From contig NZ_BBCC01000009.1 in NCBI RefSeq assembly GCF_001311845.1, positions 1-64,000 of the forward strand: DNA of 64,000 nt, given 5' to 3'. The notes beneath the pieces were generated by a model that did not search any database, was not told where the DNA came from, and saw only the letters and a list, made by a program, of their open reading frames with translations. Position 1 is the first letter of the stretch. Each line of letters starts with the position of its first letter. Position numbers and translations under genes: made by a program. This stretch comes from Desulfosarcina cetonica JCM 12296. Its GTDB lineage: Bacteria > Desulfobacterota > Desulfobacteria > Desulfobacterales > Desulfosarcinaceae. Shown one piece after another: positions 8,459-18,032 of this stretch.

Positions 8459-9754
8459 ATGCCCACCATTCGAATGATCATTGAACAGCATGCCGAGGAG
8501 GTGGCCTTCAACTGGATCCTTCGTAATGGTGCCGTATCTGAACCCCATTACGATCTGTCCGATCTGGCCCATCTGGACGGCAGCGTCGAAGCCAACCTGG
8601 ATGGCCTACGCATTGCCGGCGCGGATGGATGGGAGATCTGCCAAGCGGCCATGGCGCTTGAGGAGGCGGGGGAGATCTTTACCGCCGGCGTAATGGCCTT
8701 CGAATCCCTGGACCCCGATCGCATGGACAGCATGCTGGCGGCCGTGGAGATGGAGACCGATCTCCAGCGCGCCCTGGTTTCCGCCCTGGGTTGGATCGAC
8801 TTCGACCGCATTGCCGAGCCGGCCCGTCGGCTCATGGAGGCCGATTTGCCCTTTTTACGGCTCATCGGCTTGGGTGCTTTCGGCGTACACCGCCAACCGC
8901 CCGGTCCCTTGCTGGCCCGCCTGGTCCAGGATCCGGATGAAACAGTAAGGGCCAGGGCGCTCAAGGCCGTCGGCGAACTCGGTCGTAGCGAACTTCTCGC
9001 CTTGCTGGCCGACCACCTGAAGGATGAGGACGCGAAGTGCCGTTTTTATGCCGCCTGGTCGGCCACGCTGCTGAACGACCCGTCAGGCTTGCGGGCTTTG
9101 CAGGCCCTTGCCGAAAGCGCGAGCCCCTATGCCGCCGAGGCGTGTCTTATCGCCGTCCGCAGCCTGCCGATCCAGGATGCCGCCCGCTGGCTGGAACGGA
9201 TATGGCGGCAACCGCACAAGCGGCATCAACGGATGGCCGCGATGGGTGCGATGGGTGATCCGGCGGGCATTCCATTTTTGCTCGAACAGATGCACATCCC
9301 GGATCTGGCCAGGCCGGCCGGAGAGGCGTTTTCCATGATAACCGGGGTGGACCTGGCCTTTGACGACCTGGAGACGGATGCGCCGGAAGGGTTTGCGGCG
9401 GGGCCTACGGAAGATCCGGCCGACGAGAACGTGGCCATGGACCCGGATGAGGATCTGCCCTGGCCGGCCCCGGATTTGATTGAAGCATGGTGGGCTGCGA
9501 ACAAGGGGCAATTCACAGCAGGCACCCGCTATTTTCTGGGACGTCCGATGACCGATGAGGCCCTTCAGGCTGCCCTTAAGACCGCTTACCAGCGCCAGCG
9601 TATCGCTGCCGCCATGGAATTGGCCATCCGTCATCCCGGCAGGCCGCTGTTCGCCTGGCGGGCGCCGGGATACCGACAGAAAAAATCCTCGGTGTGGGGT
9701 AGGGGGCTCCCCGACCGGACGTCGAGACCCATGGAACCATTGAGCCGACCGTGA
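8459..9754 (+). CDS. TIGR02270-type HEAT-repeat protein, T6SS-associated
   Basis: Up to 431 residues. The N-terminus (MPTIRMIIEQHAEEVAFNW) and a middle of helical HEAT-like repeats (PDETVRARALKAVGELGR; AKCRFYAAWSATLL; MAAMGAMGDPAGIPFL) match the TIGR02270 family encoded in T6SS loci that have DUF2169 and DUF4150 genes; its function is unknown. The last 20 or so residues after GYRQKK are not family-like. If the A6 run near 9680 lacks one A, the protein would end KKILGVG at 9702, which looks more natural; otherwise it ends at 9754, overlapping the FHA gene by four bases. Confidence 0.7.
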   Translation: MPTIRMIIEQHAEEVAFNWILRNGAVSEPHYDLSDLAHLDGSVEANLDGLRIAGADGWEICQAAMALEEAGEIFTAGVMAFESLDPDRMDSMLAAVEMETDLQRALVSALGWIDFDRIAEPARRLMEADLPFLRLIGLGAFGVHRQPPGPLLARLVQDPDETVRARALKAVGELGRSELLALLADHLKDEDAKCRFYAAWSATLLNDPSGLRALQALAESASPYAAEACLIAVRSLPIQDAARWLERIWRQPHKRHQRMAAMGAMGDPAGIPFLLEQMHIPDLARPAGEAFSMITGVDLAFDDLETDAPEGFAAGPTEDPADENVAMDPDEDLPWPAPDLIEAWWAANKGQFTAGTRYFLGRPMTDEALQAALKTAYQRQRIAAAMELAIRHPGRPLFAWRAPGYRQKKSSVWGRGLPDRTSRPMEPLSRP

Positions 9755-11243
9755 CCATGAACGCATCCGCACCTGCTGTCCTGCGCATCACCCTTGCCCA
9801 GGGAACATCCCTCGAATTCAACCAACCCTTTACCATCGGCCGCCATTCGGCGTGCGCGGTCTGTATTCCGGAGAGCGTGGTCAGCCGCCGGCACGCCGAT
9901 GTTTTCTGGGAAGAGGGGCAATGGTGGATCCAGGATCGGCAGAGTGCCAATGGCATTTTTATCGACGGCCAGCGCATCGAACGGGCGGTGCTTTTTGGCA
10001 CCGGACAGATCCGCCTGGGCGCCGCCGGGCCGCTGCTGGCCTTCGACGTGTTGCGCGCCGAAGTGACTCCGGTAATGCCAGTACCACCGGATCCCCCCAA
10101 AAGGCCTGAAAGCCCGGCCACGACGCATGCCACAACCGTTCAGCTCGACCTGGACCATTACAAGGAACACTATTTCGGCAAAACCCTTGACCAGACCGCC
10201 GGTGAACACACGATCATGGTCCGCCGGGCCTTTGCGAGGTGCAGAAGCGCCAGCGCCTGACCTATGGTGTCATCATCGGTGTCGTGGTCATGCTATTAAT
10301 CGTCACCGGGGCCGTTGCCTGGTATAAACACAGCCAAATCACGGCCCAGCGCAAACTGGCCGCCGAAATTTTTTATACCATGCGCGGCCTTGAGATCGAC
10401 CTGATCAAACTGCGCATGGACGCCGAGCAGCGCAAGTCCGAGGCCGCCGGCAAGCAGATCCGCGAGGCCAAGGCGCGCAAGCAGAAGCTCGAGGAGAGCT
10501 ATGGCCGGTATGTGGACAGCCTCGGCATCTATGGCGAGGGGTTGAGCGAGCAGGAAAAGACCATCATGCGCATGGCCCACCGCTTCGGCGAATGCGAGAT
10601 CAACATGCCCAAGGGGTTCGTGGCCGAGGTTTCCGAATACATCCAGAAATGGAAGTCCAGCAAGCGATTCCCACGGGTCATTCATCGGGCCATCGAGATG
10701 GGATACATTCCCACGATTGTATCCGACTTGCGCGATGAAGACCTTCCCATTCAGTTTTTTTACCTGGCCGTACAGGAAAGCAACCTGGATCCGGATGCCG
10801 TCGGACCGGCCACCCGCTTCGGCTATGCCAAGGGCATGTGGCAGTTCATTCCCTCCACCGCAGAGAAATATGGGCTGCGCGTCGGTCCATGGAAGGACGA
10901 TGGGATCATGGATCCCGAGGACGAGCGCCATGACTTCGAAAAATCGACCCGGGCCGCCGCCAGCTATCTACGGGATATTTATACCACGGATGCTCAGGCT
11001 TCGGGATTGCTGGTCATGGCGTCCTACAACTGGGGGGAGCGGCGCGTGATCAAGCTGATCCAGACCCTGCCGGAAGACCCCAGGGAACGCAACTTCTGGA
11101 AGCTGATCACCACCTATCGGGACAAAATCCCGGACGAAACCTACAATTATGTGTTCTACATCTTCACCGCCGCCGTCATCGGTGAGAATCCCCGGCTTTT
11201 CGGATTTGATTTCGACAACCCCCTGGCATCGGCGGAGCCGTAA
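9751..11243 (+). CDS. FHA domain - transmembrane - lytic transglycosylase fusion (one frameshift)
   Basis: About 497 residues once a missing C near 10217 is restored; the junction then reads RRAFAEVQKRQRLTYG. N-terminal FHA domain (residues 1-100: FTIGRHSACAVCIPE, VVSRRHADVFW, SANGIFIDG) would bind phosphothreonine in the cytoplasm. A single membrane helix (IIGVVVMLLIVTGAVAW) follows, then a coiled linker and an SLT-type transglycosylase domain in the periplasm (AVQESNLDPDAVG with the catalytic Glu, GMWQFIPSTAEKYGL, LVMASYNWGERRV). It could open peptidoglycan for T6SS assembly under control of kinase phosphorylation. The start is GTG 9751, overlapping the upstream stop, or ATG 9757. The fused reading is an inference from the clean repair. 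Confidence 0.75.
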
Positions 11244-11298
11244 ATGGGGTGTCAAACCGTTGGGTGATGCCGGTGATTCCTGCTTCCCGTAGGAAGGA

Positions 11299-12231
11299 TT
11301 ATTTGAAAAAACTCTTGAACAGGGATTTCGATTTCTGACGGGGCACCGAGGGCGCGCTGTCGAAGTCCGGGGCGTTGGGGTCCACATCGGTCTTCTCCAG
11401 CGGCTCGGCCGTTGGGTCCTGGACTTCTGCCAGGCGTCCACCACCAAGGAACCTGAATTTGGGTCCCTGGCTGGTCAAGGCCAGTTCCGCACCCTGGGCC
11501 AGGGCCATCTGCAAGCCCACCGGTCGCCCATTGATGCAGACCATGTTTCGCCCGGTCAAGTCCTTCACGTAGTACTCTCCCTCACTGAAAAAGATCTGGA
11601 CATGACGCCCGGCGAGGGCATTGTTGTCAATGACAAATTCGCATGTCGGATCGGTCCCGACGGTAACCGGTAACAGGTTGAAGGATTGCAGGGTCGGACC
11701 GTATTGAATGACCAGCGGTGCCGTGGTGCTGACGCTCGGTTCCTGCATGGCAGGACCGACGGTAAGCCTGGCGTCGGGTGGCGGTAGCGACTCCTGGGGG
11801 GGGGCTGCCGGTGCATGTGACGCGGGCGGAGCGGGAACGGATTGCGGCGATGGCGCTTGAGGGGGGGCAGGCGTGGAAAGCGCGGGCGATGCGGCCGGAA
11901 TCCGGCTGGTTTCGATCTTGGTCAGAAAGCTGGCTTTGGGGCCGTTTTCGGAAAAGGTGATTACATCACCATCCCGCAGATAGACGTCGGCGATGCGTTT
12001 TCCGTTTACATAGGTGCCATTGGTGCTGGTGTCGATGATGCGAAAGCGGTTTCCCTGGCGTTCGACCCGGGCATGCCGCCGCGAGATCGTGGTCAGGTCC
12101 TTGTCAAAACGAACCTCACAGGACGGGTGCCGCCCGATTTGAACGGGAAACTGTGAAAAATCCTGAATTTGCCCTTTTAACGGGCCCTGGATGTGAATCA
12201 ATTGAATGGTGATATCCGGCATCTGGGGCAT
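11299..12231 (-). CDS. Double FHA-domain protein
   Basis: 310 residues. It has two forkhead-associated domains: residues about 10-100 (VQIGRHPSCEVRF, ISRRHARVE, NGTYVNGKRI) and about 180-265 (VTVGTDPTCEFVI, LAGRHVQIFF, RNMVCINGRPVG), joined by a Pro/Ala-rich linker of about 60 residues. Both are phosphothreonine-binding modules; the first keeps the canonical Arg/Ser-Arg-Arg-His set, while the second has LAGRH and may bind weakly. No membrane segment. It converges with the T6SS operon and lies 3 kb from the Ser/Thr kinases, so it may be a readout of their phosphorylation, like Fha1 in T6SS threonine-phosphorylation pathways. Confidence 0.8.
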   Translation of the reverse strand: MPQMPDITIQLIHIQGPLKGQIQDFSQFPVQIGRHPSCEVRFDKDLTTISRRHARVERQGNRFRIIDTSTNGTYVNGKRIADVYLRDGDVITFSENGPKASFLTKIETSRIPAASPALSTPAPPQAPSPQSVPAPPASHAPAAPPQESLPPPDARLTVGPAMQEPSVSTTAPLVIQYGPTLQSFNLLPVTVGTDPTCEFVIDNNALAGRHVQIFFSEGEYYVKDLTGRNMVCINGRPVGLQMALAQGAELALTSQGPKFRFLGGGRLAEVQDPTAEPLEKTDVDPNAPDFDSAPSVPRQKSKSLFKSFFK

Positions 12232-12351
12232 GTTAACCCACCTGCAGCGCTTTTCTTTGAAAGCCCAAAAGGGCCTGTCGGGTTGAAATTGAAGTGACTA
12301 TAGCCGTAAAGGGCCGGTTGGTTCAAGGGAATTTCTTCCAAGGGATGTGCG

Positions 12352-13815
12352 TCAATCCGACCCCCGCTTGATCATCTCCAGCCGTTCATCCAGCTGCCGG
12401 GCCTTTTTCAGGTTCTGGCTGACATCCTTGTAGCCGGGATCCACGGCGACGACTTTTTGCCATTCGGCAATGGCCTGCTTGAGTTCCTGTTTGCCAAAAT
12501 AGACAATTCCCTGGTTGTAGTGGTAGGCCTTGTACGTTTCCACACTTTTTTGAATATTTTCCTGGCACGCCTGACAATCCGGGTTCACGGCCAGGGCGTT
12601 TTCAAAATTGTTTTTGGCGGCCAGGTAATCTTTTCTGTCATATAGGGTTAGCGCCTTTTGGTAATAGGCTTGAGACATCACCTGACGGATTTTTCCGTTT
12701 TCGGGATCCACCGCAGCGGCCTGCTTGAGTGTGGTGATGGCGTTGTCGAATTTTTTTTGTTGCAGGTGCGTTTGCCCCGCGGCGATTAAACCTTCGGATT
12801 CTCCGCGGCGGCATTGCTCGAGCAGCTCGCGGCATTGCTGGCAGGTTGCATCGTAATCCAGAGCCGTGGTGAGGGCGCCCTTGGCGTCCTTGAATCGGCC
12901 TGCGGACAGGTGTTGCCGTCCCACTTCCGTATAGGCGCGTGACAGATAGGACGTCGTGGTCGTGTCTTGCGGGTCGGCATCATGAACTTTCTCCAGTTCG
13001 GTGATGGCGCCCTTAAATTTGTTGGCGTTGAAAAGCGCGATGCCGGCCTTGCGGTACTCGACCATGGGATCGTCCGGCGTAGCGGGTGGCGGCATGGTGG
13101 ATGGCGGTGTTGCGGGTGGTGCTGTGGGCGCCGGCGGCTCGTGCTCGGCTGGCTTTGCCACTGGCACTTGCGATCGCTCACGCGGGGCGGGCCGATCTTC
13201 GAGTCGCGGCACTTTCACATGTTGACTGATCCGCCTCAAATCTTCCAAAGAAACGCCTTCGATCACCGGAATCATGATTTTTTGCCCCACTCTGACCTGT
13301 GTGGCATCGGCCATGTTATTGAAGTTGGCAATGTGAGGGTATTTGCGGTAATCGCCATAGTATTTGATTGCCAGTTTTGAGATGCTTTCCCCGGGCGCGA
13401 TCGTATGCATGATATACGCGCCGTCACCGGTTGCCGATCGGCCTTGCAGCATGGCGGCGGCATCCGTATGTTCCGGACGATAATACAGCGCCTTCATGAA
13501 TTCTTTTTTGGCCAGGTCCCATTTGCCTTTGTCGCGAAATTGCAGACCGGCCCGGTAATGTGCATCGGCCAATCGCGTCAACCGGGCTTCAATGCGCACG
13601 ATGGCGTCATTGACAGGCGCAAGGTGGGGGTCGATGGTTTGTGCCAACTTGTATTGCTCGAGTGCCTCGACCCAATGGTTTTGACTTTCAAACGCCTGTG
13701 CCTTTTCGATATACGTGTTGGCCTGCTGGTCGGCATCCCGGGAGACCGCTGCCTGACATCCCAGAAGAAACAGCAGCATCAGGATCCCACCAAGCGATAA
13801 GCATTTGTGTTTCAT
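12352..13815 (-). CDS. TPR and LysM repeat lipoprotein
   Basis: 487 residues with a lipoprotein signal (MKHKCLSLGGILMLLFLLGC, Cys20). TPR units occur at about 30-125 and again in several copies from about 250 to 470 (YRKAGIALFNANKFKGAITELEKV; GRFKDAKGALTTAL). Between them lies a LysM domain (about 135-185: IAPGESISKLAIKYYGD ... VRVGQKIMIPV) and a Pro-rich linker. It is probably anchored in the outer membrane and bound to peptidoglycan as a scaffold. It follows the deacetylase gene in the same direction with 16 bases between them, so they are likely cotranscribed. Its exact role is not known. Confidence 0.8.
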   Translation of the reverse strand: MKHKCLSLGGILMLLFLLGCQAAVSRDADQQANTYIEKAQAFESQNHWVEALEQYKLAQTIDPHLAPVNDAIVRIEARLTRLADAHYRAGLQFRDKGKWDLAKKEFMKALYYRPEHTDAAAMLQGRSATGDGAYIMHTIAPGESISKLAIKYYGDYRKYPHIANFNNMADATQVRVGQKIMIPVIEGVSLEDLRRISQHVKVPRLEDRPAPRERSQVPVAKPAEHEPPAPTAPPATPPSTMPPPATPDDPMVEYRKAGIALFNANKFKGAITELEKVHDADPQDTTTTSYLSRAYTEVGRQHLSAGRFKDAKGALTTALDYDATCQQCRELLEQCRRGESEGLIAAGQTHLQQKKFDNAITTLKQAAAVDPENGKIRQVMSQAYYQKALTLYDRKDYLAAKNNFENALAVNPDCQACQENIQKSVETYKAYHYNQGIVYFGKQELKQAIAEWQKVVAVDPGYKDVSQNLKKARQLDERLEMIKRGSD

Positions 13816-13831
13816 GGCAAACTCACTTTGC

Positions 13832-14845
13832 TCAAAATTTGGTGAACGTTTTTAGCCGGGCGCTGAACAGACCCATGTCACGTTTGAGGATCTGATCTCG
13901 CCGGACCGTAAAGGGATCGGCGAAAAACGGGTTGCTACCGCGATCTACGGTCATGCCCATTTGATAGCCGGCCTGCCGTGAAAGTGAAACAACAGCCGGG
14001 TTGCGTCGACCGAAAGGGTAAGCAAACGCGATCGTGTCCTGGTTCAACGCCTTGTCGATGATCTGTTTGGAATGGATAATTTCACGTTGTAATCGGATCA
14101 TGTAAGCATGCCGGTCTTCGCCGTTTTTCGGCTTGGAAAGATCGCTGTGGGCAATGGAGTGAGAGCCGATGGTAAACCCCTCGCGCTTGAGTTCACGCAA
14201 CTGATCCCAGGTGATCGCCTGGCGGGATACGCCCACGTAATCGGTGTAGATGAACAGGGTCGCGGTGAAACCGTATTTTTTCAGCAATGGATATGCCACG
14301 TCAAATGTGGATCGGTAGCCGTCATCCATGGTGATCATGACGGCTTTTTTCGGTATTGCCCGGCGATACTGCAAAAAGTCCAACAACGCGTCAGCGCCAA
14401 TAACGCGGTAACCATTTGTCTTGAGGTAGCGCAATTGGCGCTCAAAAATATCCGCGGGCATGCACAGGGACGAATCACAAGTCTTGGCAAAGCGGTGATA
14501 GCACAGGATCGGGACCGATTGATAGCCGTTTTCGCCGATGCCGGCACGATTGGCGATCGTCAATGGAACCACCACAAGCTGCTGCGGCGTGAATGCCGCC
14601 TTTGGGTTGGCGTCCTCGATCATCCAGGCCAGCCCTGCATCCCCCAAGTATTTGGCTGCCAACATGGCGGGGGTCTCGCCCGGTTGAAAGCGATGCAGGA
14701 CCCGTTCGGATGATCGATAGACCGTGGAACCCGGCAGCGGTCCGATGCCCACCGGGCCGGCACAACCGGCAAGAACGGCCATACCGATCAGGGCGAGCGA
14801 TACACCGCGGTAAGCGCGGCCGTAATGTGAGCCGTACAGGGCCAT
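13832..14845 (-). CDS. Polysaccharide deacetylase (NodB-type) lipoprotein
   Basis: 337 residues from the ATG at 14845, chosen because it gives a lipoprotein signal (RGVSLALIGMAVLAGC, Cys about 27); the frame stays open further upstream into the repeat element, which I discount. A degenerate LysM-like segment (RFQPGETPAMLAAKYLGD) precedes the NodB domain (PILCYHRF, AVMITMDDGYRSTFDVAYPLLKKY, IGSHSIAHSDLS, FAYPFGRRN). The MDDG aspartates and HSIAH histidines are the metal and catalytic positions. It should remove acetyl groups from cell-wall or exopolysaccharide sugars in the periplasm. Confidence 0.85.
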   Translation of the reverse strand: MALYGSHYGRAYRGVSLALIGMAVLAGCAGPVGIGPLPGSTVYRSSERVLHRFQPGETPAMLAAKYLGDAGLAWMIEDANPKAAFTPQQLVVVPLTIANRAGIGENGYQSVPILCYHRFAKTCDSSLCMPADIFERQLRYLKTNGYRVIGADALLDFLQYRRAIPKKAVMITMDDGYRSTFDVAYPLLKKYGFTATLFIYTDYVGVSRQAITWDQLRELKREGFTIGSHSIAHSDLSKPKNGEDRHAYMIRLQREIIHSKQIIDKALNQDTIAFAYPFGRRNPAVVSLSRQAGYQMGMTVDRGSNPFFADPFTVRRDQILKRDMGLFSARLKTFTKF

Positions 14846-14897
14846 CTTCGTTGCTCCGGAATCAGTCGAGGCGATCGGCAAGCACCAAGACAATCTT

Positions 14898-15020
14898 GAT
14901 GGATTCGTAAAAAGCCCGATATCGGCGTTACGCGTATCCTTCGTCATTGCGGAGTACGCTAAGTACACCTCATTCCTCAGGATTCGCAAGCCTTGATCTC
15001 GGGCTTTTTACGAATCCATC
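14898..15020. repeat. Perfect 22-bp terminal inverted repeat element (structured repeat, copy 2)
   Basis: GATGGATTCGTAAAAAGCCC (first 20 bases of the arm at 14898-14919) has its exact 22-bp complement at 14999-15020. The spacer holds CCGATATCGGCGTTAC and GCCTTGATCTCG (14990-15001), the same internal blocks seen at 4140-4282 although the arms differ. It has no open frame, so it is a MITE-like or REP-like element that may be mobilised in trans or act at the RNA level. Confidence 0.8.
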
Positions 15021-15364
15021 GGAAATGCGACTTTTTACGCGTTCATCAATCATATAAAAAGACGCGCGTTGTTTTATCTTTCAAGAATATCTTTACTTTA
15101 TCTATCATAGGGTGCGGTCGAATTCAATAGCGGCAATAGGTATCCGGGCTACCGCCATGACATCCGCACAGCCGGACAGGGACTTGTCGCAATCCCTTTT
15201 GGGACAAGATAAGATCCTTGACAATCCATTGGTATTATTGTAATTTTAATCAAAACGGGGAAAATTGAGCCATTTTATGGGATTCAGGAGGAAGACGGGA
15301 GTGGTCATTCCTGCGGACGCTCCCGCAATGATTCCGGACAACAACCGCCCCTCCAACGGATCAC
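15021..15364. other. Regulatory intergenic region upstream of the sensor/kinase genes
   Basis: About 340 AT-rich bases between divergent genes. It contains the promoter-like sequence at 15218-15246 and an inverted repeat CTTGTC/GACAAG (15183-15208, 14-base spacer) just upstream that could be an operator. No gene is seen. Confidence 0.45.
15218..15246 (+). promoter_or_regulatory. Sigma-70-like promoter for the sensor-kinase operon
   Basis: TTGACA (15218-15223), a 17-base spacer and TAATTT (15241-15246), facing the gene that starts about 120 bases downstream. Confidence 0.55.
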
Positions 15365-16318
15365 TTGGAAGTGAAAAGGAGCTTCGACGTGAGCAACCGG
15401 CCTCACCCCGGCGTCATCCATAAAAGCCGGTGGTTCACCTGCCTGTTGGTGTGGTGGGTCATCGCTGTTCTGGTTTACTTCCTGCTTGCCGCAAAAGCAG
15501 ACCGGTTGACCCAGCGGGTCATCGCCTCCGGCATCCAAACGGTTGGGACCTATGCCGGGAAAGCCGCGTTACCCCTGCTCGAACATGACATCCAGGCGCT
15601 CACCCGATTGGCCCAGGAGCTTGGCCGTCTCCATGGGGTGCTCAATGTGTTCATCATCGATCATAAGTATAAAATCATCACCTTCGCTGATGTCGACCGG
15701 TTGCTGCCAATGCCATCCGCATCGGTGGATCGACAGGATAACGTCACTTACCGGCCCTGTCGTCTGCTGGACGGGACCTCGGCGATCTGTTTCTCCGCGG
15801 ATATCCTTTACGCGGATACGAAGATCGGCGAAGTCCTGATGGCCAAGGATACCAACGCCGTTGGGGCTTGGCGCACGGCTTTTTTTCTCACGGCACTGGT
15901 TTCATTTCTGCTGATGGGGGGCATCCTGCTGGTAATGGATTTTCGAGGGATACGGCCGTTGGTGATGGCGACCCGCGACCAGCTGCGTGCCTGGTCCGGT
16001 GGCAGGGCGGCCGGAACGGATGGGGGGGAAATCATGGTCTGTCCGCTGTGCGGTTGCCAGAACCCATTGAACCAAACCTCTCTGGCTGACGGCAACCCAC
16101 CATTCCACCCCATTGACCATTCGGCAACCCGCCGCGTCAAAACGGTGCCGGCGGAATCTACCCGCGTCGTGACCCTGAGTGAAATGTGCCTTCGCGGCGA
16201 CTTGGACTGGCTGCGTCGAAAAATCTATCTGCGTTGTGTTGATATCATCAAAACGTTGACCGACGCGCAAGGCCGCTCCCGAGCCCGGCACCCTGCAGAA
16301 GGCAGCAAGGAAACGTAG
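15365..16318 (+). CDS. Membrane sensor protein with zinc-ribbon motif
   Basis: 317 residues at the listed start; a GTG at 15389 is an alternative. Two membrane helices (about 25-45 and 170-192) flank a periplasmic domain of about 120 residues containing LNVFIIDHKYKIITFAD, a dCache/PAS-like strand pattern. The cytoplasmic tail carries a CPLCGC motif near residue 220 and no kinase or cyclase domain, so any output must go through a partner. The next gene starts two bases after the stop and its kinase has a similarly built N-terminal sensor, which suggests the two proteins are paralogous receptor arms working together. The function is inferred. Confidence 0.6.
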   Translation: MEVKRSFDVSNRPHPGVIHKSRWFTCLLVWWVIAVLVYFLLAAKADRLTQRVIASGIQTVGTYAGKAALPLLEHDIQALTRLAQELGRLHGVLNVFIIDHKYKIITFADVDRLLPMPSASVDRQDNVTYRPCRLLDGTSAICFSADILYADTKIGEVLMAKDTNAVGAWRTAFFLTALVSFLLMGGILLVMDFRGIRPLVMATRDQLRAWSGGRAAGTDGGEIMVCPLCGCQNPLNQTSLADGNPPFHPIDHSATRRVKTVPAESTRVVTLSEMCLRGDLDWLRRKIYLRCVDIIKTLTDAQGRSRARHPAEGSKET

Positions 16319-16319
16319 C

Positions 16320-17984
16320 ATGACAGTCGGTGATAAAACCATAACAACCCTGATGTGGATAAAGCAACTCTCCACAACGACATCTCACACCATCGCCGAA
16401 AAGGTAAACACATTCATGTCCGGATCGTTGGTCAGACGCCATACGCTCATCGCCATCGCCATATGGATGCTTTTGAATCTGACGACGGTTTTTCTTTTTC
16501 AGACCCAAATCGATAACACCCGCGAGGCCTTTTACAATCGCGGTGTCAATTTGATCCTGAGGGTTGCCGGCAAGAGTGGCGCGCCGATTCTATCCTCCGA
16601 TTTGCTTGAGCTGAATGTTGCCATTCGCGAAATGATGGAGATGCCGGAGACTCAGTTTGCCGCCATTACCGACCACCAGGGAAAGATCCTCGCCCACTCG
16701 GCGTCGGCCAGGATCGGGGGCGAGGTGGCGAAGCTGGATGGGGAAAGTCCCCTGGAGACGATCCGGGGGGTTCAGATCGTCTCCGGACGGTTGCGCGAGG
16801 GCATGCCGATCATTTTATTCCGCAGCGATGTCACTTACGCCGGCGTGAGGATTGGTGGCGTATCGATCGGCTGGAAGGGGCGGAACCTGGCGACCCAACT
16901 TCACGCCCTGCGTTGGAACATGTTCCTGCTGATGGGGATCAGCGCCGTCATCATCGCCGTCATCCTTTTTTTTGTGGAACGGACCATCCGTATTCGCAAG
17001 CGCAAGCAGGTGCAAGCCATGCAGGGTATGACCCGTATCGGGCCTTATGTATTGACGCGCAAAATCGCTCAGGGTGGGATGGCGGAGCTCTATCAGGCCG
17101 ACTATCTGCGGGAGGATGGATTCCGCAAGACGGTGGCGGTAAAAAAGGTGCTTCCCCATCTGGCCGATAACCGCGATTTTATTGACATGTTCATCCGTGA
17201 AGCCCGCCTGGCGGCTTTGTTGCAACATCCCAACGTGGTCCAGATCGCCGATTTCGGGAAGATCCAAAATAGCTACTTTATCGCCATGGAGTATGTGGTA
17301 GGCAAGAACCTGGCCGAGATCATGGGGGCATTGAAAAAAGGACTCGCGGTGGACATGGCTGTTTTTCTGATTTTGAAAATCAGCACCGGGTTGCACTATT
17401 CCCATACCCGCAGGGATGACCGGACCGGTAAACCGCTGAACATCATCCACCGCGATATCAGTCCCCAGAATATTCTGATCTCCCTGAACGGAGAGGTCAA
17501 GCTCAGTGATTTCGGGATCTCCAAGGCCAGTTCCGAGCCCTCTCTGACCCAGGCGGGAGTGATCAAGGGCAAGCTCTCCTACCTTTCTCCCGAACAGGCC
17601 ATGGGCCAGGAAGCGACCCACCAGGTCGATATCTATGCCCTCGGTTTGGTTTTTTATGAGATTCTGTCCGGTGAACGCCTGTATCGTTTCAGTAACGATA
17701 TCGAGGCGATCCGGACGATCCCGAACCTGACGATTCCACCCATCATCGACCGGAGACCGGACATCCCCCAGGGTTTGAATGACATTGTCATGCGTTGTCT
17801 GGAAAAATCCACCGCAAAGCGGTATCAAACAGCAAGTGCACTGCATGAGGACCTGCTGGAACTAAAGAATCAAATGGGATTCACCTTTGATGATTCAGAT
17901 ATGGCATTTTTCATGCAGGCTAATTTCGGGAGCCCGGATACCGGAAGTATTGTCCAAGACCCTCATCCATCGCCGAAGGAATAA
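16320..17984 (+). CDS. Membrane-anchored Ser/Thr protein kinase with N-terminal sensor domain
   Basis: 554 residues. Helix 1 near 40-60 (HTLIAIAIWMLLNLTTVFLF) and helix 2 near 200-222 enclose a periplasmic sensor (AAITDHQGKILAHSA). The kinase domain starts near 237 with IAQGGMAELYQA (glycine loop), VAVKKVLPHL (ATP-binding Lys), IIHRDISPQNIL (catalytic loop) and KLSDFGISK (metal-binding DFG). All core residues are present, so it should be active. It phosphorylates Ser/Thr on cytoplasmic targets; nearby FHA proteins and the PP2C phosphatase downstream are the obvious partners. It lacks the C-terminal PASTA repeats of cell-wall kinases. Confidence 0.88.
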   Translation: MTVGDKTITTLMWIKQLSTTTSHTIAEKVNTFMSGSLVRRHTLIAIAIWMLLNLTTVFLFQTQIDNTREAFYNRGVNLILRVAGKSGAPILSSDLLELNVAIREMMEMPETQFAAITDHQGKILAHSASARIGGEVAKLDGESPLETIRGVQIVSGRLREGMPIILFRSDVTYAGVRIGGVSIGWKGRNLATQLHALRWNMFLLMGISAVIIAVILFFVERTIRIRKRKQVQAMQGMTRIGPYVLTRKIAQGGMAELYQADYLREDGFRKTVAVKKVLPHLADNRDFIDMFIREARLAALLQHPNVVQIADFGKIQNSYFIAMEYVVGKNLAEIMGALKKGLAVDMAVFLILKISTGLHYSHTRRDDRTGKPLNIIHRDISPQNILISLNGEVKLSDFGISKASSEPSLTQAGVIKGKLSYLSPEQAMGQEATHQVDIYALGLVFYEILSGERLYRFSNDIEAIRTIPNLTIPPIIDRRPDIPQGLNDIVMRCLEKSTAKRYQTASALHEDLLELKNQMGFTFDDSDMAFFMQANFGSPDTGSIVQDPHPSPKE

Positions 17985-18032
17985 AAACAGAACGGGTCAC
18001 TTGTGCCAACCGGGAGTGAAAGGTCAATTCAG

